From Castor canadensis (taxonomy: Eukaryota > Chordata > Mammalia > Rodentia > Castoridae), in contig NC_133389.1 of assembly GCF_047511655.1 (NCBI RefSeq), positions 43,310,295 through 43,374,294 of the forward strand: DNA of 64,000 nt, in the 5' to 3' direction. Shown piece by piece: positions 51,140 through 63,130 of this stretch. Below the pieces are notes generated by a model. The model was given only the letters and a program-made list of their open reading frames with translations, made no database searches and was not told where the DNA came from. The position numbers and the translations under genes are program-made. Positions within the stretch are counted from its first letter, which is position 1; every line of letters begins with the position of its first letter.

Positions 51140-51399
51140 TTTGATGTCCCTACTCCAGAGGAACTAATACATGAGACACGGACAAGGAACTAGTGTAAAG
51201 ATCAGTTAGAGACGACTCAACTTGGGTTGTAACACATTTGTACATGGAAGCAGTCCTTAACTCAACTAGCAAAAATGCTTTGTCTTTCTTATTATTGCTT
51301 ATATCTTCTCTTCTTGCAGCACTATTAACAATAGTGGAGTTATGGAAATAGCCAAGATGCCCCACTACTGACGAATGAATTAAGAAAATGTGGTATTTA
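51140..51399 (+). mobile_element. L1-derived pieces in scrambled order, left part of a mosaic
   Basis: Compared with the L1 at 7916-9062, bases from about 51184 to 51314 resemble its 3'UTR around 8757-8910. Bases 51315-51399 then resemble its ORF2 end around 8354-8437. The 3'UTR piece therefore lies before the ORF2 piece, the reverse of normal L1 order. Both are diverged. The left boundary is approximate. Confidence 0.65.
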
Positions 51400-52260
51400 C
51401 AAGAGGCCACGAATAGCCAAGGCAATACTCAGTCAAAAGAACAATGCTGGAGGTATCACAATACCTGACTTCAAACTATATTACAAAGCAGTAGCAATAA
51501 AAACAGCATGGTACTGGCACAAAAACAGACATGAAGACCAGTGGAACAGAATAGAGGACCCAGATATGAAGCCACACAACTATAACCAACTTGTCTTTGA
51601 CAAAGGAGCTAAAAATATACGATGGAGAAATAGCAGCCTCTTCAACAAAAACTGCTGGGAAAACTGGTTAGCAGTCAGCAAAAAACTGAAACTAGATCCA
51701 TGTATATCACCCTATACCAATATTAACTCAAAATGGATCAAGGATCTTAATATCAGACCACAAACTCTAAAGTTGATACAGGAAAGAGTAGGAAATACTC
51801 TGGAATTAGTAGGTATAGGTAAGAACTTTCTCAATGAAACCCCAGCAGCACAGCAACTAAGAGATAGCATAGATAAATGGGACCTCATAAAACTAAAAAG
51901 CTTCTGTTCATCAAAAGAAATGGTCTCTAAACTGAAGAGAACACCCACAGAGTGGGAGAAAATATTTGCCAATTATACATCAGACAAAGGACTGATAACC
52001 AGAATATACAGGGAACTTAAAAAACTAAATTCTCCCAAAACTAATGAACCAATAAAGAAATGGGCACGTGAACTAAACAGAACTTTCTCAAAGAAGAAAT
52101 TCAAATGGCCAGAAAACACATGAAAAAATGCTCACCATCTCTAGCAATAAAGGGGGAGAGGGAGGGGGCAGAGTGGGTTGTAAGGGAGGGGGTGGGGGCA
52201 GGGGGGAGAAATGACCCAGGCATTGTATGCACAATGAATTAGAAAAAAATAAAAATTAAA
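51400..52260 (+). mobile_element. L1 ORF2 segment fused directly to L1 3'UTR (internal deletion)
   Basis: From 51400 the sequence runs through L1 ORF2. An open frame of 185 codons (51566-52123) encodes a C-terminal-side part of ORF2p, with words such as [10 protein letters not shown] and [11 protein letters not shown]. At about 52152, just after 'ctagcaataaa', it jumps to the G-rich 3'UTR 'gggggagagggagggggcag' and ends 'aatgacccaggcattgtatgcac' with an A-rich tail. Compared with the copy at 7916-9062, about 870 bases are missing, including the ORF2p cysteine motif. The element is dead but its remaining ORF2 frame is unbroken, which suggests a young copy. Confidence 0.9.
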
Positions 52261-53059
52261 AAAAATTTTAAATACAAAATTCAAACGGAAAATCAGATAG
52301 CTTTCAAAATCTGTGCTCTTAACTAACATACAATGTTGTTTTGGAAAAAAATAATTATCTGCTTCAACATTGTCAGCCTCATGTGTGCCTGTCTCCTTTT
52401 ATTTGAAGATATAACAACACCACGCTGCACCATTTCTGCACAGTTTCTGAGGAATTAAGATACAAGAACCCTAGGACATCAACATTAGGGGAAAAAGAAA
52501 AAAAGAACAATGTCAACTTTGGGAGAAAGTTGAGCACATCAATTCCAGTCTCTTCTTATGCATTACAATAACCAATTGGTCTATGGCAGTACCTAATTGT
52601 TTATCACTTATGGGAAATCATTGAAGTGATCTAGTTTAAAGGAGGGGATACACTTCTATGACGTTTATTCACGTACCGTGGATGAATGAGTGTGACTGTG
52701 TACCAGGACACATTCACAGGAACATCTATAGCAGTGCCCTTCATATTGTACAAAATCTTCTAAAATCAATCAACCTCCTAAAAATGAACTCTAGTGATTT
52801 ATACCCATGGTGAAACATTACATGAAAAGTTATCACACTAACTCTACAGCGGCAATGGAGACCAGTCTTAAAGCATGATGGTGACTTAACACAGAATGGT
52901 TTAAAAGTATGTGAGACAATGCTTATCACTTAGGAAGGCATAATTATGTTTGACCCTAAATAAAGAAAGGAGGGAATCCCACGTGATACACAATGGTGCT
53001 GACATACAACATTAATTTTGAAGTTGTGTTTCAGAGGAAACCTTGGGGACTGATGATTG

Positions 53060-53520
53060 CTAAGGACACAGGCACCCATGTTTATTGGGACACGAGTCAC
53101 AGTAGCCAAGCTATGGGATCAGCCTAGGTGCCATCAACAGATGAATGGGTAAAGAAAATATGGTATATAAACAGAACTGATTCTTATCCCCAAATAATTT
53201 GATAATTCTTATTCCCAAATAAGAAAGAAACTATGTCACTTTCAGGAAACTGGATGAACTGGAGATTATCATATTAAGTGAATTAAGCCAGACTCAGAAA
53301 GTCAAATGTCACTTATTTTCTCTCATATGCAGAATCTGTATTTTTTTAAATGAAAGTAAATGAGGGATGATTTTAGGATGGAAGGGGTAACAAGAGAAGG
53401 TAATGGGGTGAGATTAATCAGATACTTTATATATGAAAACGTGATAATGAAACCCATTATTGTGTACAATTAATATGTGCAAATAAAAACAGTATGTAAA
53501 CAATCTAAATAAAAATATAT
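53060..53520 (+). repeat. Older L1 3' end
   Basis: 'caggcacccatgtttattggg', 'gatgaatgggtaaagaaaatatggtatata', 'ggaaactggatgaactggagattatcatattaagtgaa' and 'taatatgtgcaaataaaaac' follow the L1 ORF2 end and 3'UTR in order. More diverged than the copies at 8 and 52 kb, and from a different subfamily judging by its tail. Confidence 0.8.
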
Positions 53521-56500
53521 GAAAAGCTAAAAAAAAAGGGAAGAGAGAATATATTTTGTGCAACTATCTGTGCTAAGTAAGACCACAGTATTAATTAAAT
53601 AACATTTGTTATATAAAAACATAATTGAGGCTCTTAGGAATCAATACTATATCATCTAACAAGTATCATCTTCCTCTTATAAACATTAATACTTAATTTT
53701 TCAACAATGATTGAACATTTAACTTGAACTACTAGTTATATACACAATTTAATTTTGCTAGGCAGTATAACATGAGTTGGGTTTTGTTAACAAAAATTAA
53801 ATATTTAAGAAAGACTAACTCAATCTAGAGAATATTTCCTATATTGATTTTTAGATTTTCATTGGTGAATATATTTAGAATTTTAGGATTCCTATGTGTT
53901 TCTGCTCCTTTTTCATTTCTGCCTTGTTTGGTTTTATGATTTCTTTCTCTACCAGGAATTTTTTCTTTTATCCCTTTTATTAAACATACTTATTCTTAAG
54001 TCATTTTCAGATTGCTCATACATACTCATTTTATATAAAGTAATTTTATTTCTGGTTGTTGGTTTTGTTTATTGTCTTTCTTACTGCCACATTACCTTGT
54101 GTGATTTGAAATTTTAATTTGAACTCAAATTTTAATATTTGTTTTGGGATTACTTAGAGAGCTCCCAGTCTCATATTCATGGATTCATGGCTCTTCCGCT
54201 ATTGTTGTCAGCATAATGACCTAAGTGACTGGGTAGGAAGTGCACAGTCAGCTCCCAATTGGAAAAGTGTGTCTGCTCTCTCTTGCTTCCCTAGTGATGA
54301 GGCAAGAGTTGTTTGAGCTTTTTAAGTGGAGTTTCCATTGTAGCATCCATATTTGAGCAATTAGTCAGGCCCCAAACTCTACTTCATATGGAATACTTCT
54401 AGAAGCAAGAATTGCGTATCTTATTATTTTAGTGCTTATCTTTAAATTTTATGTGTGTCAAATATCTGACAGCATAATAACAGTATTTGACACTTACACA
54501 CTTCTTAAAAGTAAATGATTGTTTAACTGAGGAAAACAGAAGTGAAATAAGCCTGGAAGCAAGCATTATTATGCAACAGCTATAAATGCTTATAGAATTT
54601 GATGCTCTTCTTATTACAGGAAGTCTGAGAGCATCATTTGTTGTGTCTGCTCTTTATGGGACAGGAAACAGTGAGCAAAAAGCTTAAAAAATATTTGACT
54701 TCTTAGAGCTGATCATAGAGACATGATCTTTAGTATGCGAGGTTGTTTCCCACCTAAAGGGTTGGTTGTCTTCACACCCAAGAAATCTCATTTTCTTTGC
54801 TGACATTGCCAATTTAAATGTATGTTGTGAGTGATGAGACAGATGTCTGCTATGAACCGGGCTGAGACCATTAACACTTTATGAGGCAGGTCTTTCTAAT
54901 ACTTAAGTGGAAGTTAGCAGCTCTGACTGTGGCCCTAGTTTTATCACTGCCTGGGCTCTTCAGAACTTGACTTGTATTTGGCACACAGACTCATTTCATA
55001 GAGCTATTGTCTAGTGCAAAAAAGAAAAAAACTAAAATGTGTTCCTCAGTTGACTTGTCTTAAAGGTGGTTAGATTATTAATTTAGAATAGAGCTCTCTT
55101 TCTTCCAAGAGAGGGATGAGGAAGTATTAGTGATGCTGCCTTAGAGACTCCCTCTATTCCAGAGTCTATAAGCTTTCTGGGGGAATTGGTTTCATATTTC
55201 CAATTGGCTTAATTCTCACTTTTTACTACTCCTTAAGTCATTAAGCATCAAACAGTATTTCCACTAAGAAATGTTTAAAATCTTAATGAACTGCACATTT
55301 TATATATTGTTAATGACTGCAAAGATTCATAATTTTGGTGGAATTTGCTCTTAAATGCCTATTTCTTTCACAAAACACTTTTGACTATTTTGGGGCTGTC
55401 AGAGAAAGCTTGTTCCTGTGAGCAGTCTTCCAACTTTCCTGCATGGATGAGCCTTAGAGAAGAATGCTCTCAGCTAAGCTCCTCTGCTAATAAGTACCTC
55501 TTCAATTCTTGTTGGTTTTGCCTTTGGCTAGTGTGGTAAGGATCTCTGTACTTCCTGTTTTTTTTTTTGAAGTATAGGATAAAATGACCACAGCTATCAG
55601 CCCTTCTTGCCCTATCTGAGCCATCTTTACTCTGGGGTGGTTATCTTGTTTCTACTTTCTGTTTTCTCTATTTTAGCAGGACTCATTTTTGCTAGAACTT
55701 CCGGCTTCCATTCTGCTCACTCAGTCTTCTAGGCTCCATTCTTTGAATACTGAACCTGGTACCCATGTGTACAGCCCAAGTCTAATTTAGGACAGTTGTG
55801 AATAAAAAAATCAATCACACCTACTTGCCTTGAGATAGTCAATGAACAGGAGGCATGAATTGGTTTCATAGATGTTTCACAATGAAGAGAGAAGGTACGA
55901 AGTTTGGTGGTGAGATAATTTCTGCATTACCAGCAGTACTGGCTCTCATTTTGGCACAAAAGTTTTGAATTCCAAGCATGGTAGGAAAGAATGTTGGCAC
56001 TTTCATCCAATGTAACAACTAAACTCAAGGTAAAAATATTAAAAGTAGGAACTAACAAGATTGTTCACAAATAAACTCTTTATAAGACTGAAGGAATAAT
56101 GGCATTTAAAAAATAAGAAATAGAAATACAAACAATTTGAAATAAAAGATGGGGTGTAAGTCATGAGAGAAAAAAATTAGACATCCATAAAAATAAAACA
56201 AACATAGCATGAATGTTCCCAAGGAGCAAAGAAGCCACTTCCATGCTCCTGAAAGAAAACGAGAGCCATGTGGGATATTTAAGCACAGCTTCTCTGACAG
56301 AGCTGCTTGTGGGTTCATCAGCATAGTGAAGGCTCACATTTTTGGCTCCCTCAACCACATAAGTCCTATATAAAACCAGAGCTGTTAGTTTGCTAATGAG
56401 AGAAAGTTTATGTATTGTATTTAAATGTTTAGGTCATAATTCTTATATGATAGATTATTAACATTTTCATTTAATAATTGAAAGATAATTCTTTCATCCT

Positions 56501-56800
56501 ATGCAGATATACATTTGCTGGACTGCTAAGGAAAAAGATAGTTTGCCTTAGACATAGAAATCTTTCCTATTACAAGAGGAATAGAAAGTGTTAAAATGTA
56601 AAAAGCACACATTTGAATGTGGTATAGTAAAGTTATTTATTTCCTTCTTTTTGCTATCTGTCTTCTTAAATTTTCTGTCATAACATATTTATTTTCTATT
56701 AGGGGTAAAAATAAAATAACATTTCTTTTCCAAATCCTTTCTGGTAACATTTTGGGAACATCAGTAACGTTGAAAGTCTGAAACCAATCTATAATTTGGA
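53521..56800. other. Intergenic stretch, no gene recognised
   Basis: AT-rich sequence with no recognisable exons or well-preserved repeats. Confidence 0.65.
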
Positions 56801-56861
56801 TTCTTTCCCCCCCCCCCCTTTCTTCCCTCCCTCTCTTCCTTCCTTCCCCTCTCTTTCTTTC
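56801..56861 (+). repeat. Poly-C and (TTCC/TC)n tract
   Basis: Twelve C in a row (56807-56818) followed by TTCC and TC units, reaching the tail end of a reverse SINE. It is probably a microsatellite grown from the SINE tail. Confidence 0.92.
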
Positions 56862-56941
56862 TTGGCAGTACTGGGGTTTGAACTCAGGGGCCTCAGGCTT
56901 GCTGGACAGGTGCTCTTCCATTTGAGCCACACCCCCAGACA
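56862..56941 (-). mobile_element. ID-like tRNA-derived SINE, reverse
   Basis: 'ggcagtactggggtttgaactcaggggcctcaggcttgctggacaggtgctcttccatttgagccacacccccag' is the complement of the tRNA-like SINE unit with a clear B-box. Confidence 0.9.
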
Positions 56942-58402
56942 CTTTTTAAAAACTTTCTATAGGTGAGTCTTATTTTGATATTCCTTCAGCCCTTCCAATT
57001 AGCCTTCAGTTCATTTCACTCCAAGCATTTCTTTTTTGTGTTTGCAACCACAACATTCTTTGTACAACTCAGAAGGCTGCAGAAAACGCTATGCTTGATC
57101 AGGCAGAGATTAAAAAGGGAGTGTCTCATGTTAGCAGTGAGGACTGTCACTGTTTGACAAACTACAGAGCAACTTGAGACTCAGCAGTTTCCTCTCCACT
57201 TAACACAGCTGTATCATAAAGAAGTTAAATCATGCAGACATAAGAGATCTGTGAAAGAAGTTAAATGTGTGTTAGAGACATGGATGGAGAACTCCCTTTG
57301 TCAGTTCTTAAGAACTTCACTGTGAGGTGGATAATTGCTCAAATGCTCCATTTTGCTGTTACCTTTTTTCTTCAGGTAATGTAGTGCAGACTACATTGCT
57401 ACTAGGCAAATTTTCTAGTGTATTGGCCTCAAGAATGAGACTCCTGAGTCTGTCTGTCAGTGCTGTTCTTACTGCTCTCTATTTTCTCCAGTCTTGGCAT
57501 GATGCTTTGGCCACAGACTAGCCAAAAGCCAGTAAAACCACATGCCTCAGAATAATCCTGCTTGTCTTTACTGAGGTGGCCTTTTGGAGGAGGCTAGTTT
57601 GCACCTCAAAAGCCAGTTCTTTTCTAAAGTGTACATCACAGAAAACAGGGCACTGCAATCGAATTAAGCTATTATTAGGTCAGCTCTGTGCTCAGACTGT
57701 AAGAACTGTCCCAAGTGCAACATGCAAAGAAAGGCCAGGGGTTGCTAAGCCTTCTATTTAGCTGATCTTTGAATCTTGTGGGGCATTTTCACATCATAAT
57801 TATTTCTTGTTGGAACCTCATAAAATTCCTGTCAGTTAGATACGATGCCCCTGTCCCAGAGGCTCAGCCAGCCTAAGGTTGCCAGCGGCAGATATCAAAT
57901 CCACATCTTCAGACTGCATTTTAGTGCACATGGAGATCAGTGCTGTGTTGTTTCTTTATTTTCCAGGATATGTCTTATTTCTCAAAGGCTAAGGAAAAAA
58001 ATGGAGGGAATAGAGGGAAAGAGCTTTTCTAAAAAATGGCCGATTTAATCTGCTGATTTATGAAGATGCATTTGAACTGAAAATGTTTGCCACTCCTTTT
58101 AGAAGCATTATTGTAGGGCTTTCCTGAATGCTGAAATCACTTGCCCTGCGTAGCTGGTGGCCATGATGTGATGTGGGGAGAAAGTACACCCAGGAAACAT
58201 GTGTAGGACAGTTCTGTGTCTCACTTAGCTGTCTCTGCCTGTGGTGACCACAGCACTGCACAGAGTGTGAAAGCTACTCTGTTTTGTGGGCTTTCCCCTG
58301 CTCTGCCCTGTTTGGGCTTGCTACAGTGTTAAAGATCATAAATGACCCCATCTGCTATTCATAACCATACTCCATGTGTCAAAATTAAATAGGAAGTCTT
58401 AC
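56942..58402. other. Intergenic stretch, no gene recognised
   Basis: No repeat or exon that I can name. A 14-base perfect palindrome, AGTTCTTAAGAACT, sits at 57303-57316. Confidence 0.6.
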
Positions 58403-58455
58403 CTTGGGTCTTGTCTGGGCACCCACAATGACCTGACTGAAGCGTCCACTCCTCT
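58403..58455 (-). other. Candidate unassigned exon with strong splice sites
   Basis: On the minus strand a pyrimidine-rich acceptor (TTTTGTTTGTGATTTCAG) is followed by 53 bases and a consensus donor (CCCAAG|GTAAGA). The exon is GC-richer than its surroundings. All three frames are open, but the length is too short for that to mean much. Translations, for example RSGRFSQVIVGAQTRPK, match no cadherin I know. It lies about 43 kb upstream of DSG1 exon 1 on the same strand. It could be a distal untranslated DSG1 exon, a lncRNA exon or a chance splice-site pair. Confidence 0.35.
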
Positions 58456-58538
58456 CTGAAATCACAAACAAAATCTAGTTTTCAACTTGCTAACTTCCAG
58501 TGGAGGTTAGTTATTGGAATCAAATTAAGATTAACATC

Positions 58539-58586
58539 TTGAGCTTGCTGAGTGAATTTAAGTTGAGCTTGCTGAGTGAATTTAAG
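58539..58586 (+). repeat. Perfect 24-base tandem duplication
   Basis: TTGAGCTTGCTGAGTGAATT plus TAAG occurs twice in immediate succession, at 58539-58562 and 58563-58586, with no mismatch. A recent local duplication. Confidence 0.97.
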
Positions 58587-59249
58587 TTAGTATATTCAGG
58601 TATTTTAGAAGTCAAGTGAATTGCTTACAGAATCTCATACTTAGAGGTAACTAAAATACAAAGTACATATATGTAAATTGCTATCCATGGCCCCCAGCAG
58701 GCACCAGCGTTTCCACTGAGACTGTTCTGAAGGTAACAGAACTTTCAGGGCTTGGGTTCTACATCTCTGGCATTTGCTACAATCTCCTGTGGATCATTTA
58801 AAACTGTTGTGTAAAATCACAGTTGATTCTGATAGTTAAGGTCTCATTTCAAGAAAGCCTGTTGAATTCCATTTGGAGAAAAAGAAAAAATTAAAAACAA
58901 AGACATCTTCGGGGAGTTAACTCTTTACCCCTTTCCCTGTTGTGTTGTCAGCCTAACAGTTACTACTGTCTGAAATCACCTTATTTTTTTCCCATTCTTC
59001 ACCTGTCAAATTCATTCCATGAAAGCAGAAACATTCCTTGACTTTTCACTTAAGATTATTGAATGAATAAAAACAACTTCAGAGAGCAACTTTATCCATT
59101 ATTACTTGTTATATACAAAGTCAAAGAAACCCAGTATTTTAAGTGATTTAAAAATTTGCAAAACCACAGTGAACAAATCAGGATAAGAAGCAGGGTCTCC
59201 TTGAGACTCCAGTACTGGTGACATGTGTGCAGGTTGCTTTCAAGAGGTT
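58587..59249. other. Intergenic stretch, nothing recognised
   Basis: Unique-looking sequence without repeats or exons I can name. Confidence 0.6.
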
Positions 59250-59700
59250 ACCTACTTGAATTTGTTACCAGAAAAAAGAGCACTGATAAATATCTCAAAT
59301 CTTGTATCTGGCAGAAGAATTCAAGCAAGATGCAAAAATTATAGTAAAAATAATAGTAAAGTTTATTAGGAAAGGAATATACTTTCAACAGACTGAAAGC
59401 GGGTTGTCTCTAGAGTGAGAACAACAGGGTCAGGTTTTAAGGTTGGAATATTTATTGAGAAATTCATAGCTTTGGGTCATTTTGGCCCCTGGGATGATTT
59501 CCTGGGTTTGGGTCATTGCCTTGATAAACAAGAGAGACATTGTGTAATCTATTAATTCCTACTCTAATTAATAGACAATTTCTGTTTGAAATTCCTACCT
59601 TTGCTCTTAGGTCTGGGTCTGTATTTTGTTAAATTTATTTGTGAAAACTCCCAGCACCAGACCTAGCTGATGTTTAGGATGTGAATTACTCTTGGGTAAA
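59250..59700 (-). repeat. LTR-like block, probable solitary LTR, reverse
   Basis: 'tctggcagaagaattcaagcaagatgcaaaaatt...agtaaagtttattaggaaagg...caacagactgaaagcgggttgtctctagagtgagaacaacagggtc' reads like the complement of an LTR. AATAAA lies on the minus strand at 59362-59367. No internal retroviral gene is seen nearby. Edges and family are uncertain. Confidence 0.5.
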
Positions 59701-59897
59701 GAGTGGATAAAGCTTTAGAGTAGTGGCTACCTTCAAAGCATCCTGTGATAATCCCTGGCTCTGGCTACTTGATTTTAAAGGAGATTAGTGGAGTTGGGAA
59801 GTTAAATTACAATGGTTTTTTTTTCATTCTTCCTCTTTTGGCCACTGCTTATGTCTAACTGCTACCTAATCAGATTCATCCAGTAAAATTAATCCAT

Positions 59898-60005
59898 TAT
59901 CAATGTGTCAGGTGCCTTACTAGGTGTTGTGGTGAACACACAAAAAAAGCAGTAATATTCTTCTTGCCTCAAAGATTTTATTATCGTCTAAGAACAATAA
60001 AACAT
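59898..60005 (+). repeat. Ancient mammalian interspersed repeat fragment
   Basis: 'gtgtcaggtgccttactaggtgttgtggtgaacacac...cttcttgcctcaaagatttt' follows the same ancient pattern as the copies at 20.0 and 28.7 kb. Confidence 0.5.
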
Positions 60006-61312
60006 ATCCACACTGAAACTACTCCTCCAAATGGTCACTCCTCTCACAGGGTTATAGTCTGTTACATAAGATATCCTTATAGTCACTATCGGTGCATGGT
60101 TAGAAGGTGCTTGGCTCTTTAGATGAATTTATTGGGCTTGTTTTCTGTGTTCATACACTGTAACATCTTTCCTTCATGTAATTCACTGACTCCCAATGGC
60201 CACCATGAGAAAGGGGTGAGAAGGTAACTGGAATAAACAATGAGTTAAGTTTTTATTTCTAGGTACTTCACAAAGGTCTTGATTCATTTAAGAACCTGAA
60301 GAGTACACTTTTAGTACAGGGAAGGTGAAGATTCCACATTGTCAGCAAAACCTTGATGGTATCAAAATAAATATGAGTCATGTAATTTCAGCTTTTGAAG
60401 GTGGGGTTTGAGAAACTTGAAAAGAAGCTTCCTCATTAGCAGCAGTGGGATGGGAGGGTCCCTCAACCTCCCCACCACTCCATAGCAAAGACCACCACCA
60501 ACACCCAAGTCTGCAGTAATCAAGAAAGGGAGGATTTCCTTTTCCCTGCCAAAGTTCTGTTTGAGGCAGCAGGAAGCAAGCACTTTTTTGTGAATCAGAC
60601 AGATCAAAGATTTCAAGAAGAGTTGTTGAACAGTTTCATTGCTCCAGGCTAATTATTCATATGAGAATCCACCCAGAGAAGTTGCGAAGCTGGTTTTCTG
60701 TCTGCTTGGTGGAGACTTTTAAAGAGACATTGCCACATTTGAATGGAGAATTTGATTTTACATAAAAATGATACATGGAGAAAGCAGTGAAGAGACAAAT
60801 TATACTACTGTAATGTAAATGACACTTCTTTTAATTCTCATCCTGAAAAATTATGTTTAAAAACGAGTTGAAGAGCCTGACATAATTAGTCCTCAAATAT
60901 CCCATTCAAAAGGCGGATTTGAACATTCTTTTAGGTTGTGTTGTTAAGGTATGAATGAAGGGAGATAAGTTGGAAATATGCCATATATTATTGTGGGAAA
61001 ATCATGATAAAATATTACACAACAAAGTTCAGAGAAGAGAATTTATACGTACACCTATTTCACACATACACACCATAAACAACCTTTCTTAACTGTAAAA
61101 ACCAAAGGACAATGTATTCTTGATTCCTTACTTATTATTTTCTCGAGTGAAATTTGCTTAGACAAAAGTGAGTTAAGAAAGAGATCCTTTTACAAACATC
61201 CTTTCTGCTTACTTTTCTGGGAACTCTGATTTGTTAGGCATTCTGTGCCCCCTGCTTCTGTTTCCCAAATCTTGAAAGGAGAGATGTAATTTTTAAAAAT
61301 ACAACTAAATTA
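60006..61312. other. Intergenic stretch, nothing recognised
   Basis: No gene or nameable repeat. Open frames here are short and without motifs. Confidence 0.6.
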
Positions 61313-61447
61313 TGGCCAGGCTCACTGGTACACATCTATAGTCTCAGCTTCTAGGGAGGCTGAGATAGAAGGGTCTTTTGAGCCCAGGAGTTCAAGACTA
61401 GCTTAGGCAGTACAGCTGGACCTCATCTTCACAAAACAAACAAACAA
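61313..61447 (+). mobile_element. 7SL-derived (B1/Alu-like) SINE monomer
   Basis: 'ggccaggctcactggtacacatctatagtctcagcttctagggaggctgagatagaagg...gagcccaggagttcaagactagcttaggcagtac...ctcatcttcac' followed by an (AAAC)n tail. It is one free 7SL unit without the ID-like half, and older than the dimeric copies. Confidence 0.85.
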
Positions 61448-61864
61448 ATTAATGATTTGATGAGATTTAAAAATTCCTAGCTTGGCCCCTTTTCAGCAGA
61501 ATTGGATTAGATGCTTTCTCTTATGTGTTTCCACAGCTCATGATTTTTCATTATTTGTATCAAGAGCTCACTATGGTGCCTGAACTAGGAAATGACCAGT
61601 GAAAGGTTACTGAACAAATTGCTAACTACATCTAAGACATTTTTTTAATGAATCAGGTTTTGAGTTGGATATTCTGCATGTTTCTACTGATGATATATGT
61701 TTTATGAGAATCTATTCTATCAAGCATGGAACCTATGAAAGAGCAACACATAAAATGATTCAGGTGTTCCAATAAGGACTTCGACATTTCCCATTAAAAC
61801 AAGGGTGTTAACAAACTTCTTTAGTATACTTAAACATTGTCACAGGTGATAAATAGCATACATT

Positions 61865-62030
61865 TCTCATCTACTATGTCCAGACACTATACTTGGCATG
61901 AATATTATCACATTTAATTGTCACAACAAACCTTTGAGTTGTTTTCCTGCCCATTTTACAGAGATGAAGAAACTAAGACTCACAGAAAGTTCTTAGCAAG
62001 ACAGCGTTCATACTTGGGTCTTTCTGACTG
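61865..62030 (-). repeat. MIR SINE, reverse
   Basis: 'ctatgtccagacactatacttggcatgaatattatcacatttaattgtcacaac...cccattttacagagatgaagaaactaagactcacag' follows reverse MIR in order. Confidence 0.85.
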
Positions 62031-62915
62031 TAATGATAATACCCTTTACACAACTTTTAGCAATTTTAGTCATCTACATTTTAGTATGAATTAGTTTATT
62101 TAAATTTATTTCTTGCTGAATGTAATGTATCAGTCTTCCTGTGGAAGGGAAGTTTGAGGAAAATGAAAGGGACAATTTTAAAGAAGGTAAGAGTGGCACT
62201 CTGGGTCACCATGGTGATGTTTTGTAAACAGAGCATAAAGTTTCAAGTGCTGTCTATATTTGTGTATATGTTGGGGTTAAGAAGGGCACCTAGTGGGAAA
62301 GAAAGGAAACACCAAAGAGAAAAAGAATGGTAAAAGCATTTTCTCAAAATTTGGACTTACTTGATTTTAATAATGTGAAATGGACCAGCATATCTTTAAA
62401 CAGAAAAGTGAGGCTGAATGCACTTATATTTGGGAAATCATGTCTTTGTGTCCTTAAAATTTATTTCAGTCTTCATGCTTACATGAGGAGGTACATAATG
62501 ATTAAGAAGCATGTGATTGACAAAGCTGTCAGGTTTGGAATGAGGACAAGAATTTTGCTTTATATTGGGGCGAAGGTCAAGTGCAGCCTCATGATTTCTA
62601 CGTGATTAACTTGGGTCTTGGAAATAAGGCAGCAGGGTTACCCAGTCACTCAGCAGGCCACAGGCTGTAATACAATGCCTAGGTCTCATCTGTGCACATC
62701 TGTTGATGAAGAAGCAGTTGCAAATGCCTCATTTCTCCGTAATTCCTGTTTTGTTTTTATAGAACAAATTATAATATAGTGACTAAAGATATGTGCTAAG
62801 AGTTAGACTAAGAATTTTTAGACTCCTTTCGTCTTGCTATTAGCATCTGTTTTTCACTACTGACTCCACAGCTAAATGTGACCCAAGAATGGATGCACTT
62901 AGAGGCAGATATCAA
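62031..62915. other. Intergenic stretch, nothing recognised
   Basis: No gene or repeat that I can name. A 92-codon frame at 62327-62605 has no recognisable motif. Confidence 0.6.
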
Positions 62916-62917
62916 CA

Positions 62918-63130
62918 GTTAAGAACACCAGCCCTGAAGGAGCGTCTACCTGGGGTCAAATAAGGCTCTACCCTCTATCTGCCTATGACTTCAAGCACAT
63001 TAGTGGATGCAGCCACGTCTGTGGGACCTCGTTCTACTGTGGGGTAATAATTTTATCAAAGTCACGTGATTGTTGTGAAGACTGAAGAGGATGGATCCTG
63101 CAATGTGCTTAGTGTGGCAAATATTAAGTT
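62918..63130 (+). repeat. MIR SINE
   Basis: 'gttaagaacaccagccctgaaggagcgtctacctggggtcaaataaggctc', 'atgacttcaagcac', 'gattgttgtgaagactgaagagg' and 'gcaatgtgcttagtg' follow the MIR consensus in order. Confidence 0.75.

Noticed and set aside
51566..52123. 185-codon frame as a cellular gene
   Set aside because: It is an L1 ORF2 fragment inside a deleted element.
57303..57316. Perfect 14-base palindrome AGTTCTTAAGAACT as a hormone response element
   Set aside because: It lacks the three-base spacer and half-sites of a glucocorticoid-type element; short palindromes are expected by chance in 64 kb.
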